25,336 nucleotides of DNA from Clostridia bacterium (GCA_017518705.1 JAFWUC010000034.1:1-25336); one strand, 5' to 3'. Positions 7,079 to 15,169 are shown, counted from the stretch's first letter. Notes: generated by a model not told the origin, from the letters alone. Translations and numbers: made by a program.

Positions 7079-7654
7079 ATGATCGGGCTTACGATCGCGC
7101 ACCTGGGGGTAACGCTGTTTCTGCTGACGGAGCTGGGTCCCGACCCGTTCAACGTGCTGATCCAGGGCCTGTTCCGCAGTCTGTTCTCCCTGACCGGGCG
7201 GGCTTTCCTCACTCACGGGCGCGCCCACATCGCAGTCAGCCTCCTGATCATACCGGCGCTGCTCCTCACGGACAGGAGCTGCATAAAGACAGGCACCCTG
7301 CTGTGCATGGTATTCGGCGGTCCGATCATCGATTTCTTCACTTTGCTGCTGGCGCCGCTGTTTGAAAACCTGAGCGCGCTCCAGGTGAGGATACTGATAC
7401 CGGCGGCCGGCTGCGTGATACTCGCCTACGGAATGACGATAGTGATCAAATCCGATGCGGGCACCGGGCCCAACGACCTGGTGGCCATCGTCATAAGCGA
7501 CAAGCTTCACCGGAAGTTCAGCAGCGTCCGTATAATCGTGGATGTCTGCTTCGTGGCAGGCGGCTGGGCAATGGGCGGCACGGTCGCCGGCATCTTTCCG
7601 CCCCGGAACGAAAAGATCATAAACAAGATAATGCGCAGGGCTGTGAACGGATAA
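7079..7654 (+). CDS. YczE/YitT-like membrane protein, probably decayed
   Basis: The open frame from ATG 7079 gives 191 residues with about four hydrophobic helices. It has paired segments typical of the YczE/YyaS/YitT membrane family: LTELGPDPFNVLIQGL near the N-terminus and the matching IKSDAGTGPNDLVAIVISDK in the second half. No transport function is established for the family; B. subtilis YczE is linked to surfactin production. Two things are wrong. The good ribosome site and ATG at 7034 lie in the same frame but are cut off by TAA at 7052. And after Gly-Gly-Thr-Val near residue 168 the usual Gly-rich turn and last membrane helix are missing, replaced by a short polar tail. ATG 7079 has no good ribosome site and could be used only by reinitiation. 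I treat it as a likely pseudogene, or a truncated form. Confidence 0.6.
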   Translation: MIGLTIAHLGVTLFLLTELGPDPFNVLIQGLFRSLFSLTGRAFLTHGRAHIAVSLLIIPALLLTDRSCIKTGTLLCMVFGGPIIDFFTLLLAPLFENLSALQVRILIPAAGCVILAYGMTIVIKSDAGTGPNDLVAIVISDKLHRKFSSVRIIVDVCFVAGGWAMGGTVAGIFPPRNEKIINKIMRRAVNG

Positions 7655-7743
7655 GCCGCGGGAAGACGGCCGGAAGGCGCCTGCGCAGTCCTTGCCCTTG
7701 AGAGGTCCCTGCCGCGCCGGGCGGACGCGATATGATAAAAAAC

Positions 7744-7774
7744 AGCGGAGAGGTTTGACCTCTCCGCTTCTTTT
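7744..7774. terminator. Bidirectional terminator between the yczE-like and large secreted-protein genes
   Basis: A perfect 10-bp stem (7744-7753 with 7759-7768) with a 5-base loop. On the minus strand it is followed by GTTTTTTA, and on the plus strand by TCTTTTGCGTTTT. It sits between converging genes. The 88 bases before it (7655-7742) hold no gene or clear signal. Confidence 0.85.
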
Positions 7775-7782
7775 GCGTTTTA

Positions 7783-9753
7783 TCAGCCGATGCTCTGGAT
7801 GATCTGGTCCAGGATCTGCTCGATCGCCTCAACAGGCAGCTCCGCGCCGGTGATGTGCGCGGCAGGCTCGGTGATGGGCTCATAGCCCAGCTTCAGCCTG
7901 AACATGTCAGCCTGATAGTAGGCGCCCATGGACTGGGTCAGATAGATCTCGCCCTTGTAGGTGGTGCCGTCCGCCTTGTACTTGGCGCCGGCGACAATCT
8001 CCATACCGCCCTGGTTCAGGAACGCTTCGATGCCGGTCTGGCCTTCTTCGTCAGCGATCTGCCTGATGCCTACCAGATAGGTCTGGGTCTGGCCGTTGGA
8101 GGTCACGGTGATGGTCCAGGTGAGGCCGGTCTCGGTGAGCTCGGAAGTGCGGGTGACGGAAGTGCCGTCGTACAGGCTCAGGTTGAACTCGCCCATCAGC
8201 AGGCTGTAGGGCAGGCCCCTCTGCATGTCGATGGCCAGGGAAGCTTTGCCCAGTTCCATGGCGTACTCACCGTTCTTCGCGGAAAGGGTCATGCGGTACA
8301 CGCTGTCCTCGTCCAGGCTGCCGGCCAGGATGTAACTCGCTTCGCCTGCGGTCAGCACGGCGTCGAGCTTCATGGTCGCCGGATCCAGCTCAGCGTCCAG
8401 AGTGTAGACCTGGTATTCGCCGTTGGCGTTCCAGTTGTTCAGGTGGGAGTGGAGTTTGAAGGTGTTGCTGACGCTGAGCGTCGCATTCAGAGCGTCATAG
8501 TGCCACTCTTCGCCGTCCCTCACGTCGAACTTCACGCACAGGGCAGCGCCTTCTTCGGTCTGCTCGGTGGTGCCGGAGATCGCCATTTCGATCTCGGAAG
8601 CGCCGGACTTGACGATCGCGGTCACGTTCAGCCACTCGGTGCTCATGAGGTTCACGTCGCCGTAAACGTTGACTTCGCTGTATTTCTTGTTGGTCGCAAG
8701 GTTCTCTTCGGTAGCTTCCACGTTGAAGTTGGCGCTGTAAGCTTCGGTATCCACATCTGCGCGCACTTCGACTTTCTGGCTGCGATAGCCGCCGGTGATC
8801 TGCTCGAGCTTGTAGGAGACGCTGACTTCGCTGCCGTCCACTTCCAGCTCGTACGCGTACTTGAGGGCGGGAGTGTTCAGTTCAAAGCTCATGCTGCCGT
8901 CGGATTCCACATCCAGGCTGCAGTACATAAGTTCGCGCTCGCCCTGGCTCACTTTGCCGTAGGCGCTCAGCTCTTCGCCGTCAAATTCCGCGTCAAACAC
9001 GACCGCCTGGCCTTCGATGTCGGCGGTAAAGCGGCACCAGAAGGTGTTGTCGTTGTTGATCTCTGCATACAGGTCAAACTCCGCGCCCAGGTCGTCGGGA
9101 ATGGAGGAGGCGATCTGCGCCACCATGGCCTGCTCGTCTTTTCCGCCTTCGCTCAGGCCCATGATGGACCAGAACTTGGTGCCGGACAGCGCAGCGAACA
9201 GATTGGCGTCGTTGGCCGCGGCAGCCGCGTAATCCTTAAGGAACGCGGGGAGATTGGTGTTGTTGATGTCGATCACGATGCCGGATTCGGTCTGGGCAAA
9301 CAGGCCGTTCTCCATCGCGGTCTGCATGAGCTTCATAAGCTCATTCTGAGCGACCTGGGACAGCACGGCCATATCCTGCTGATAGTCCTCGCTGTTCATA
9401 TACTGGACCAGCGCCACGAACTGCTTCATGGTCTCTTCGCCCAGGTATTTGACGCCCGTGTTGTAGATCGCGGTGCCCAGGTTCTCGGCGGTGATCTCAT
9501 AAGCCTCATCGCCGGAAGCGATCACGATGGAAGAGGAACCGATCTGAGCCAGCAGGTTCAGAGCGGTATCCATAACGTTGCCGTTCACGCCCAGCTGGGT
9601 GCAGCCGTCCTCGTCGGTGTTCCAGGTGGCGATAATATCCGCCAGGCTGTTGCCCTGATAGGTCGCCTGCGCGGTTATTTTGCCGCCTTCCGCTACGCCC
9701 GCCATGCCAAGCAGCATGCACAGACTAAGCAGTACAGCCAATAACTTTTTCAT
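7783..9753 (-). CDS. Large secreted protein of unknown function
   Basis: A 656-residue protein with a textbook signal peptide (MKKLLAVLLSLCMLLGMAG, cleavage probably near Val-Ala-Glu). The single cysteine in the core is not in a lipobox context. After a helical N-terminal third (about residues 25-225, with a LTALNLLAQ-like stretch and many Ala and Glu), the rest is a long series of alternating hydrophobic/polar strands with frequent Tyr, Glu and Ser. This looks like repeated extended beta-sheet, as in large outer-surface or lipoprotein-like proteins. I recognise no catalytic motif, no LPXTG and no cell-wall-binding repeat. The start is secure: AAGGAGG is seven bases before ATG. It has its own promoter and terminator, so it is monocistronic. 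A role at the cell surface is all that can be said. Confidence 0.85.
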   Translation of the reverse strand: MKKLLAVLLSLCMLLGMAGVAEGGKITAQATYQGNSLADIIATWNTDEDGCTQLGVNGNVMDTALNLLAQIGSSSIVIASGDEAYEITAENLGTAIYNTGVKYLGEETMKQFVALVQYMNSEDYQQDMAVLSQVAQNELMKLMQTAMENGLFAQTESGIVIDINNTNLPAFLKDYAAAAANDANLFAALSGTKFWSIMGLSEGGKDEQAMVAQIASSIPDDLGAEFDLYAEINNDNTFWCRFTADIEGQAVVFDAEFDGEELSAYGKVSQGERELMYCSLDVESDGSMSFELNTPALKYAYELEVDGSEVSVSYKLEQITGGYRSQKVEVRADVDTEAYSANFNVEATEENLATNKKYSEVNVYGDVNLMSTEWLNVTAIVKSGASEIEMAISGTTEQTEEGAALCVKFDVRDGEEWHYDALNATLSVSNTFKLHSHLNNWNANGEYQVYTLDAELDPATMKLDAVLTAGEASYILAGSLDEDSVYRMTLSAKNGEYAMELGKASLAIDMQRGLPYSLLMGEFNLSLYDGTSVTRTSELTETGLTWTITVTSNGQTQTYLVGIRQIADEEGQTGIEAFLNQGGMEIVAGAKYKADGTTYKGEIYLTQSMGAYYQADMFRLKLGYEPITEPAAHITGAELPVEAIEQILDQIIQSIG

Positions 9754-9786
9754 ATATTTACCTCCTTGCGGAAAAATCTCAGTTTA

Positions 9787-9797
9787 ATTATAGCACT
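9787..9797 (-). promoter_or_regulatory. Extended -10 promoter for the large secreted protein
   Basis: On the minus strand the bases complementary to 9787-9792 read TATAAT, preceded by TGC, which gives the extended -10 form TGnTATAAT. The -35 position is only weakly matched (TTTATT). An AT-rich stretch and two copies of an 11-base repeat lie just upstream. Confidence 0.55.
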
Positions 9798-9817
9798 TGC
9801 CTTTTGAAAAATAAATA

Positions 9818-9856
9818 GCCTTTGGGTTGATTTTGTATGAAATGCGCCTTTGGGTT
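9818..9856. repeat. Two copies of an 11-base direct repeat
   Basis: GCCTTTGGGTT occurs at 9818-9828 and again at 9846-9856, 28 bases apart. The second copy overlaps the whiA stop codon. Both lie directly upstream of the extended -10 promoter, where a regulator could bind; chance is also possible. Confidence 0.4.
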
Positions 9857-10800
9857 CAGCTGCCCCTGCGTATCTCGTCCGCCATTTCGCTTATGCGCTT
9901 CAGGCGCTTGTTCACCCCGCTTTTGGCCAAGGGCGGGTCGCACATCTCCCCCATCTCGCTCAGGCTGGCTTCGGGGTTTTCCAGGCGTATCGACGCGATC
10001 TCCAGCGCCCAGTCGGGCAGTTTGTCCCGCCCCACGGTATCCAGCAGCAGGCGTATGTCCTCCGTCTGGCGGGCGGCGGAGGCGGCGGAGCGGGCAATGT
10101 TGCTGCTGTCGCAGTTGGTCAGGCGGTTGGCGCGGTTCTTAAGGTCCCGCATTATCCGGGCGTTTTCCAGCCTGAGACGCGCGCCTGACGCGCCGATCAG
10201 TGTGAAGAAGTCACCCACGCTCTCCGCTTCCTTTACGTACACCACGAACCGCTGCCTGCGGCGGGAAACACCGGCTTTGATGCCCAGCTCAAGGCAGATG
10301 TCCCTTATCGCCAGCGCCATCTCTTCCCCCGCCGTGGTCAGGCTGACCGAATACTCCTTCTCCGGGTCAGACGCCTGCCCCGTCACCAGGAACGCGCTTT
10401 TCAGGAACGCCGCCCTGCAGCACTCGTTTTTGATTATGTCGGGGTGCACGCTGCCCGCGATCCCGAACAGGGCGTTCTCGTCCAGCAGTTTGAGCTCGTT
10501 CAGCTGCGACGCCACCGTCTCCTCCGGAAAGGTCAGCCGCGCGCCGGTCTTGCCCCCCGGCCGCCCCGAGGTCTCCGTCCTGACTACGGGGATGATGCCC
10601 GTAAAGCGCTTTATCAGCAAAAAATAATAGCGGCTGACCGCCAGAGAATTCACGTTCACCGCCAGGCCGTACCTGCCCAGTCCCCTGAACGTGAGCCCGC
10701 CGCTGAGCAGCGCCGCCGCGGCCGCCTCGCTCCTGAAGCAGCATTCCCTTTCGCAGCCTGCCCGTATCAGCTCGCCCTTGACTTCGTCAGTAAACGACAC
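9856..10800 (-). CDS. whiA: WhiA, DNA-binding regulator of division/sporulation
   Basis: A 314-residue WhiA protein. The N-terminal two thirds matches the degenerate LAGLIDADG homing-endonuclease fold of the family (MSFTDEVKGEL, later CCRAAFLKSAFLVTG and YSVSLTT). The C-terminal helix-turn-helix region has the conserved NRLTNCDSSNIARSA and a final SLSEMGEMCDPPLAKSGVNK segment. In Bacillota WhiA affects cell division and chromosome segregation, and in Actinobacteria sporulation. It starts with GTG. The murB stop TAA lies a single base before it, and an AGAGGA site is inside the end of murB, so translation is coupled. Usually rapZ and yvcK lie between murB and whiA; here they are absent. No clear terminator follows the stop. 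Confidence 0.95.
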   Translation of the reverse strand: MSFTDEVKGELIRAGCERECCFRSEAAAAALLSGGLTFRGLGRYGLAVNVNSLAVSRYYFLLIKRFTGIIPVVRTETSGRPGGKTGARLTFPEETVASQLNELKLLDENALFGIAGSVHPDIIKNECCRAAFLKSAFLVTGQASDPEKEYSVSLTTAGEEMALAIRDICLELGIKAGVSRRRQRFVVYVKEAESVGDFFTLIGASGARLRLENARIMRDLKNRANRLTNCDSSNIARSAASAARQTEDIRLLLDTVGRDKLPDWALEIASIRLENPEASLSEMGEMCDPPLAKSGVNKRLKRISEMADEIRRGS

Positions 10801-10801
10801 C

Positions 10802-11710
10802 TTAGTCCTCTCCCGTTATCCTGACCTCCGGCTCCAGCGTGACGCCGGACATGTCGTACACCCGCTTTTTCACCGCTTCGATCAGCTCCAGCACGTCCCG
10901 GGCGGTGGCTCCGCCCGTGTTGATTATGAAGCCCGCGTGCTTTTCGCTGACCTGCGCGCCGCCTATGCTCAGGCCTTTCAGGCCTGCCTGCTCGATCAGC
11001 GCCCCCGCGAAGTGGCCCTCCGGGCGCTTGAACGTGCTGCCCGCGGAAGGGTAGGAAAGCGGCTGCTTCTCCCTGCGGCGGCGGTTGAGTTCGTCCATTT
11101 TGGCCTTGATCTGCTCCCTGTCGCCCTGCTTAAGCTGGAAATCTGCCTGAAGGCAGATCAGGTCCCCGCCCTGCAAAACGCTTGTGCGGTAGCCCAGCTT
11201 AAGCTCCTGCGCGGTAACGTCGAACGATTCAAGCGTGCCGATGTCCAGCAGTTTCGCGCCCGTGCACACGTCCGACAGGCTGCCGTCGTACGCGCCCGCG
11301 TTCATGAACAGGCCGCCGCCCACCGTGCCCGGTATGCCGGAAGCGAATTCCAGCCCCGTGAGCGCGTGTTCCTGGGCGGCAAGCGCCAGTTTCGCCAGCG
11401 TGGCGCCCGCCTGGGCGGATACCGTAAGTCCGCTCACGCTTATGGCGGAAAGCCCCTCGCCCAGCCTTATCACCAGGCCCCGGATGCCCCCGTCCTTAAC
11501 CAGCAGGTTGGAACCGTTGCCTATCACGGTGAACGGAACGCCCGCTTCCCTGGCCGCGCCTACGGCGTATACCAGTTCGTCCGCGGAAGCCGGCTCGAAG
11601 TATACGTCCGCACTGCCCCCCACCTTAAAGCTGGTGTGGCGGCTCATGGGTTCGTCCCGCCTTACCCTTTCCGGGGACAGGCGGCTTGCAAGCGCTTCGT
11701 ACAGACTCAC
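10802..11710 (-). CDS. murB: UDP-N-acetylmuramate dehydrogenase (UDP-N-acetylenolpyruvoylglucosamine reductase)
   Basis: A 302-residue cytoplasmic flavoenzyme that reduces UDP-GlcNAc-enolpyruvate to UDP-MurNAc with NADPH, the second committed step of peptidoglycan synthesis. FAD-binding signatures are visible: HTSFKVGGSADV (25-36), GNGSNLL (64-70) and GIPGTVGGGLFMNAGAYDG (125-143). The C-terminal catalytic part has YPSAGSTFKRP with proton-donor Ser225, and LEPEVR with the conserved glutamate at 295. Its length and the lack of the extra loop fit type II MurB of Gram-positives. It starts with GTG, one base after the stop of the preceding SGNH gene; a GAGGG site lies in the end of that gene. It is the third of four tightly packed genes. 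Confidence 0.96.
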   Translation of the reverse strand: MSLYEALASRLSPERVRRDEPMSRHTSFKVGGSADVYFEPASADELVYAVGAAREAGVPFTVIGNGSNLLVKDGGIRGLVIRLGEGLSAISVSGLTVSAQAGATLAKLALAAQEHALTGLEFASGIPGTVGGGLFMNAGAYDGSLSDVCTGAKLLDIGTLESFDVTAQELKLGYRTSVLQGGDLICLQADFQLKQGDREQIKAKMDELNRRRREKQPLSYPSAGSTFKRPEGHFAGALIEQAGLKGLSIGGAQVSEKHAGFIINTGGATARDVLELIEAVKKRVYDMSGVTLEPEVRITGED

Positions 11711-11711
11711 T

Positions 11712-12929
11712 TCAGTTACCCTCTATCTCTACCTCTATATTCCTGAAAGACTGCTGGCAGTAGGCAAGTATGATAATGTCCGGCTGCACCATGTCTACGT
11801 AATACTCCATGTTGTGATCCACCGAGCGCATGTCGATGGAATACACGTCCCGCGCCGCCAGGCTCAAAAACATGCTTACGGGCTGGCCGAAACTGTCCTT
11901 GAACACCAGCACGGTGGTGTCGGGCGCGTCCTCATTATGGGTGTGCACGCGGGCAAGATTCGAGCCGTACACGTAGTACGCTCTTTCGGAATAGTCCTTG
12001 CCCTCTTCCGGCACCAGCTTGTCCTGCTCTATCACCGTGTCGTAGAAGCTGCCTTCCCTGTAAGACGTGCCCTCCGAATCGGCGCGCTCGTATGTCAGGA
12101 ACGTATCGTACCCGGGATACAGCACATACACGTCGTCCAGCGTGACCATGCTCCTGCCCAGCCGCCGGGCGAACTCTCCGAACAGCAGGTTTTTGTACAC
12201 CTTGCGCTCGAACAGGTCCGGCTCCAGTTTCTGCCAGTCCAGCTCGAAGCCCGTCTGCTCGCTTATGTACTTCGCCCCGTCGCGGGCGGTATACAGCGCC
12301 ATCAGGTGCGTCCAGTGCACGTCGCTTTTGTTGGCGGCGATGTCAAGGCTGATCGAGTGCCCGCTGTAAGTGTCGCGGCTGTCCCACACGCTGATGCCTT
12401 CCTGCCTGAGCATCTCCACAAGGCGGTCGGCGTAGGGTATGCACTGGTTGTATACGTCCACGTCGCCGGGCTGTGCGCTGCCGTCGTACAGGGCGGGGTG
12501 GCAGTATATTACCACGGTGGGTATGCGGTACCACTCGCCCGCCAGCTTCACGAAATCTATCGTGTCGCGGACCTTTTCCGGCGAGAAGGCGTCGGCGACC
12601 ACGTTTATCCAGCCTCCCGTAGAGAGGCGCGTCATTTCCGTCGAAACGTCCACCAGCTGTTTGGGCGGGATCATCTGCGTCCTGGCGGACATGTGCCTTA
12701 AGAAATCCAGCCCCACTATGCGCTTGTTGGCGTTATAGTCCAGCTTCTGTATGCGGGCGGAGATGTTGTCGAACACGTCCGGGGTCCTGTCTTTTGGCAG
12801 GTAGTCGGGATAACTCTTGAAAAAGCCGTAGGCGTAGCTGCGGCCGTACACCGCGAGCGTGCCCGCCATCACCCCGATTATCGCCACCACGAATATTATG
12901 GCGAGCCATTTGCTGATTTTGTTCCTCAT
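11712..12929 (-). CDS. AlgX/DHHW-type SGNH-like protein, partner of the MBOAT acyltransferase
   Basis: A 405-residue protein anchored by one N-terminal membrane helix (about residues 8-28, after a basic start); the rest should be outside the cell. It has the pieces of the AlgX/AlgJ-like SGNH acetyltransferase group: a DxHW motif (Asp203-Val-His205-Trp206-Thr) giving the Asp/His of the catalytic triad, and LVFKDSFG (341-348) with a candidate nucleophile Ser346. Such proteins take acyl groups passed through the membrane by an MBOAT protein and put them on polysaccharide hydroxyls. Its gene follows the MBOAT gene by nine bases (AGGAGG five bases before ATG) and is followed by murB after one base, so the target could be MurNAc or another wall glycan. 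The substrate is inferred only. Confidence 0.8.
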   Translation of the reverse strand: MRNKISKWLAIIFVVAIIGVMAGTLAVYGRSYAYGFFKSYPDYLPKDRTPDVFDNISARIQKLDYNANKRIVGLDFLRHMSARTQMIPPKQLVDVSTEMTRLSTGGWINVVADAFSPEKVRDTIDFVKLAGEWYRIPTVVIYCHPALYDGSAQPGDVDVYNQCIPYADRLVEMLRQEGISVWDSRDTYSGHSISLDIAANKSDVHWTHLMALYTARDGAKYISEQTGFELDWQKLEPDLFERKVYKNLLFGEFARRLGRSMVTLDDVYVLYPGYDTFLTYERADSEGTSYREGSFYDTVIEQDKLVPEEGKDYSERAYYVYGSNLARVHTHNEDAPDTTVLVFKDSFGQPVSMFLSLAARDVYSIDMRSVDHNMEYYVDMVQPDIIILAYCQQSFRNIEVEIEGN

Positions 12930-12938
12930 GCCCGCCTC

Positions 12939-14348
12939 CTAAAAATTGTAGTAGATGAAGGGATTGTAGCCCGTGGCGGAAGTGTTGGCCACCGCTATGA
13001 GCATGAGCGCAAATATCGCCACCCCGCAGGCGACTTCCCACACGCCGTCGGGTATCCTGAGCCAGCGCTTGATGCACCTGCCCAGGGGCAGCGAGCACGC
13101 GACCGCCGCGATGATGTACCACAGGTACTCCTTGAACACGAACCAGGTGAGCCGGTCCGCGAAAGCCGCGCCGCCGAAGCCGAACATGGTCTTGATGTAT
13201 CCGAACGCGGCGGAAATGGACACCGAGCGTATAAGCACGGTTATCACCGTTACCGCGACCATGGCGTACAGGTGGCCGACCTTGTGTTTCTCCATCCATT
13301 TGCCAAGTCCCGTGAGTTTCTCGGTGAGCAGCACAATGAAGAACAGCAGTCCCCAGCACACGTACGTCCAGTCCGCGCCGTGCCACAGCCCGGTCAAAAG
13401 CCACACCACCAACATGTTGAACGCAAGCCGCCATTTGGTCTTCACGCGGCTGCCGCCCAGGGGGAAGAACATATAGTCCCTGAACCAGGTGCACATGGAT
13501 ATGTGCCACCTGCGCCAGAACTCCGTGACGCTTTTGGAGATAAACGGAAAATCGAAGTTTTCAAGAAAGTGGAAGCCGAACATGCGCCCCAGGCCTATGG
13601 CCATGTCGCTGTATCCGGAAAAATCGTAATATACCTGTATCAGGTAGCATGCCGCGCCCATCCAGCTCAGGGCGACCGTCATGCCTCCCGCGGGCAGCGC
13701 GAACACATAGTCCACGAGTTTCGCCATGGCGTTGGCCAGTATGACCTTTTTGGCATAGCCCACCATGAACCTGCGCGCGCCCTCGTAAAAGTCCGCACTC
13801 GTCTCCTGCCTGCCCTCGATCTCCCCCGCGATGGTCTCGTACCTCACTATGGGGCCCGCGATAAGCTGCGGGAAGAACGAAATGTACAGGCACACGTTGC
13901 CGAAATGCTTCTGCGCCTTGCCCTTGCCCCGGTACACGTCGATTATGTAGCTCATGGCCTGGAAGGTGAAGAAGCTGATGCCGATGGGCAGAGCGATGCC
14001 AGTCAGGGGGATCTGCACCCCGAGCAGGGAGTTTATGCTGCCGATAGCGAAGTCCGCGTACTTGAATATGCCCAGTATCGCCACGTTCGCGGCGATGCCG
14101 GCAGCCAGAAGCAGTTTCCTTTTGTGTTGTTTGCCGCTCAGCTTTTCTATGCCCAGCGCGACCAGCCAGTTGATAAGGATGCTGAAAAGCATCACCAGCA
14201 CGAACTTGGGCTCGCCCCAGGCGTAGAACAGCAGGCTCATCACGGTCAGCACCGCGTTGGCGAGCGTGCGTTTTTTATGCGCCAGCCAGTACAGTATGAG
14301 CGTTATGGGCAAAAAGAAAAATAAAAACGCGTTGGACGCAAAAACCAT
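12939..14348 (-). CDS. MBOAT family O-acyltransferase (AlgI/PatA/DltB-like)
   Basis: A 469-residue integral membrane protein with around eleven hydrophobic helices. It matches the AlgI/PatA branch of membrane-bound O-acyltransferases: the N-terminal LFFFLPITLILYWLA and LLFYAWGEPKFV, then FFPQLIAGPIVRY, TEFWRRWHISMCTWFRDY (conserved His282), and LLTGLWHGADWTYVCWGLLF with the invariant catalytic His323. Family members move acetyl groups from cytoplasmic acetyl-CoA across the membrane to an extracellular SGNH partner, encoded here by the next gene. The ATG has a GGGAG site seven bases upstream, close to a stable hairpin (14364-14386). It may be the first gene of the MBOAT-SGNH-murB-whiA run, or the continuation of the sugar genes upstream. 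Confidence 0.93.
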   Translation of the reverse strand: MVFASNAFLFFFLPITLILYWLAHKKRTLANAVLTVMSLLFYAWGEPKFVLVMLFSILINWLVALGIEKLSGKQHKRKLLLAAGIAANVAILGIFKYADFAIGSINSLLGVQIPLTGIALPIGISFFTFQAMSYIIDVYRGKGKAQKHFGNVCLYISFFPQLIAGPIVRYETIAGEIEGRQETSADFYEGARRFMVGYAKKVILANAMAKLVDYVFALPAGGMTVALSWMGAACYLIQVYYDFSGYSDMAIGLGRMFGFHFLENFDFPFISKSVTEFWRRWHISMCTWFRDYMFFPLGGSRVKTKWRLAFNMLVVWLLTGLWHGADWTYVCWGLLFFIVLLTEKLTGLGKWMEKHKVGHLYAMVAVTVITVLIRSVSISAAFGYIKTMFGFGGAAFADRLTWFVFKEYLWYIIAAVACSLPLGRCIKRWLRIPDGVWEVACGVAIFALMLIAVANTSATGYNPFIYYNF

Positions 14349-14363
14349 TATGAATCTCCCGCA

Positions 14364-14386
14364 AAGGGGCGGACGGGCCGCCCCTT
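14364..14386. terminator. Intercistronic hairpin, possible weak terminator or attenuator
   Basis: A 9-bp perfect GC-rich stem (14364-14372 with 14378-14386) with a 5-base loop lies between the second epimerase gene and the MBOAT gene. On the minus strand only two T follow it, so termination should be partial at best. Its edge is three bases from the MBOAT ribosome site. Confidence 0.45.
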
Positions 14387-14398
14387 AACCTGTTTGTT

Positions 14399-15169
14399 TT
14401 AGCCCCTGGCTGCGTTCAGCACCCGGAAGGCTTCCTTGCAGTCAGTCTCGAAATCGTCGCAACCGCCTTCCACGCTCACGCGGCCCTGATAGCCTATCTC
14501 CCTGAGCGTGTCGAACAGCTCCTGATACTTTTCGCCGTCCCCGGTTTTGGGGAAGCGCCTGCCGATGGCGTTTGCGGTATGCACGTGCCTGAGCAGGTCG
14601 CCCGCCATGCGGATGGAATTAAAGCCCTCGCCGCCCATGGCCATATGATATGTGTCCGCCAGCACGGCGATGTGGGGCATCTGTATGATGGACGCCACGC
14701 ACACGGCCTCGGAGACGTAGTTAAGGATATTGCACTCTCCGCTGCGCAGAGGCTCTATGGCGATGACGATGTCGTTGTCCGCCGCGTGGCGCTCCGCCAG
14801 GCGCAGGAAGTTGGCGATCTGGCGCCAGCCCTGGGCGGTATCGAAGCCCTCGGGCAGCCTTCTGGCTCCGCCGGAGCCGAACACCGCCACCCTTACGCCG
14901 ATGCGCCGGGCACGGTCGAACGCCCTTTCCAGATAATCGTGCAGGTTCTGGGCGTTCACGTTGTTGCCGGTCACTGGCAGGGTCGCAGGCAGCATGCAGT
15001 TGACCGCCTCCACCTTGATGGGAGACGCGCTCACCCTGTCAAGCGCCGCCTGAAAGTCGCCCTCGGGCATGGCTTCCAGCGCCGTAAGGGAGCTTTCCAG
15101 GTAATCGAAGCCCGCCCGGGCCACCTGGTTTATCTTGCCTATGTCCGCGCATACGCCAAGCTTGATCAT
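14399..15169 (-). CDS. Sugar phosphate isomerase/epimerase (AP endonuclease 2-like TIM barrel)
   Basis: A 256-residue TIM-barrel protein of the xylose isomerase-like/AP_endonuc_2 superfamily, mostly sugar or inositol isomerases and epimerases. The metal-site residues fall where expected: Glu139 (IVIAIEPL), Asp172 (LADTYHM), His197 (RHVHTAN) and Glu234 (VSVEGG). The N-terminus (MIKLGVCAD) is typical, and so is the length. The exact substrate cannot be told; the neighbouring Gfo/Idh/MocA domain suggests oxidised or keto sugar intermediates. An AAAGGAG site precedes the ATG, and the gap to the upstream fused gene is 30 bases, so the two are co-transcribed. It is only distantly similar to the epimerase half of that fused gene, so it is not a recent duplicate. 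Confidence 0.87.
   Translation of the reverse strand: MIKLGVCADIGKINQVARAGFDYLESSLTALEAMPEGDFQAALDRVSASPIKVEAVNCMLPATLPVTGNNVNAQNLHDYLERAFDRARRIGVRVAVFGSGGARRLPEGFDTAQGWRQIANFLRLAERHAADNDIVIAIEPLRSGECNILNYVSEAVCVASIIQMPHIAVLADTYHMAMGGEGFNSIRMAGDLLRHVHTANAIGRRFPKTGDGEKYQELFDTLREIGYQGRVSVEGGCDDFETDCKEAFRVLNAARG

Noticed and set aside
7855..9744. Open frame of 629 codons opposite the large secreted protein gene
   Set aside because: The minus-strand gene has a signal peptide, ribosome site, promoter and terminator; the plus frame has none of these and is a codon-bias shadow.
11235..12701. Plus-strand open frame of 488 codons opposite murB and the SGNH gene
   Set aside because: It spans the antisense of two well-supported genes and has no recognisable domain or ribosome site.
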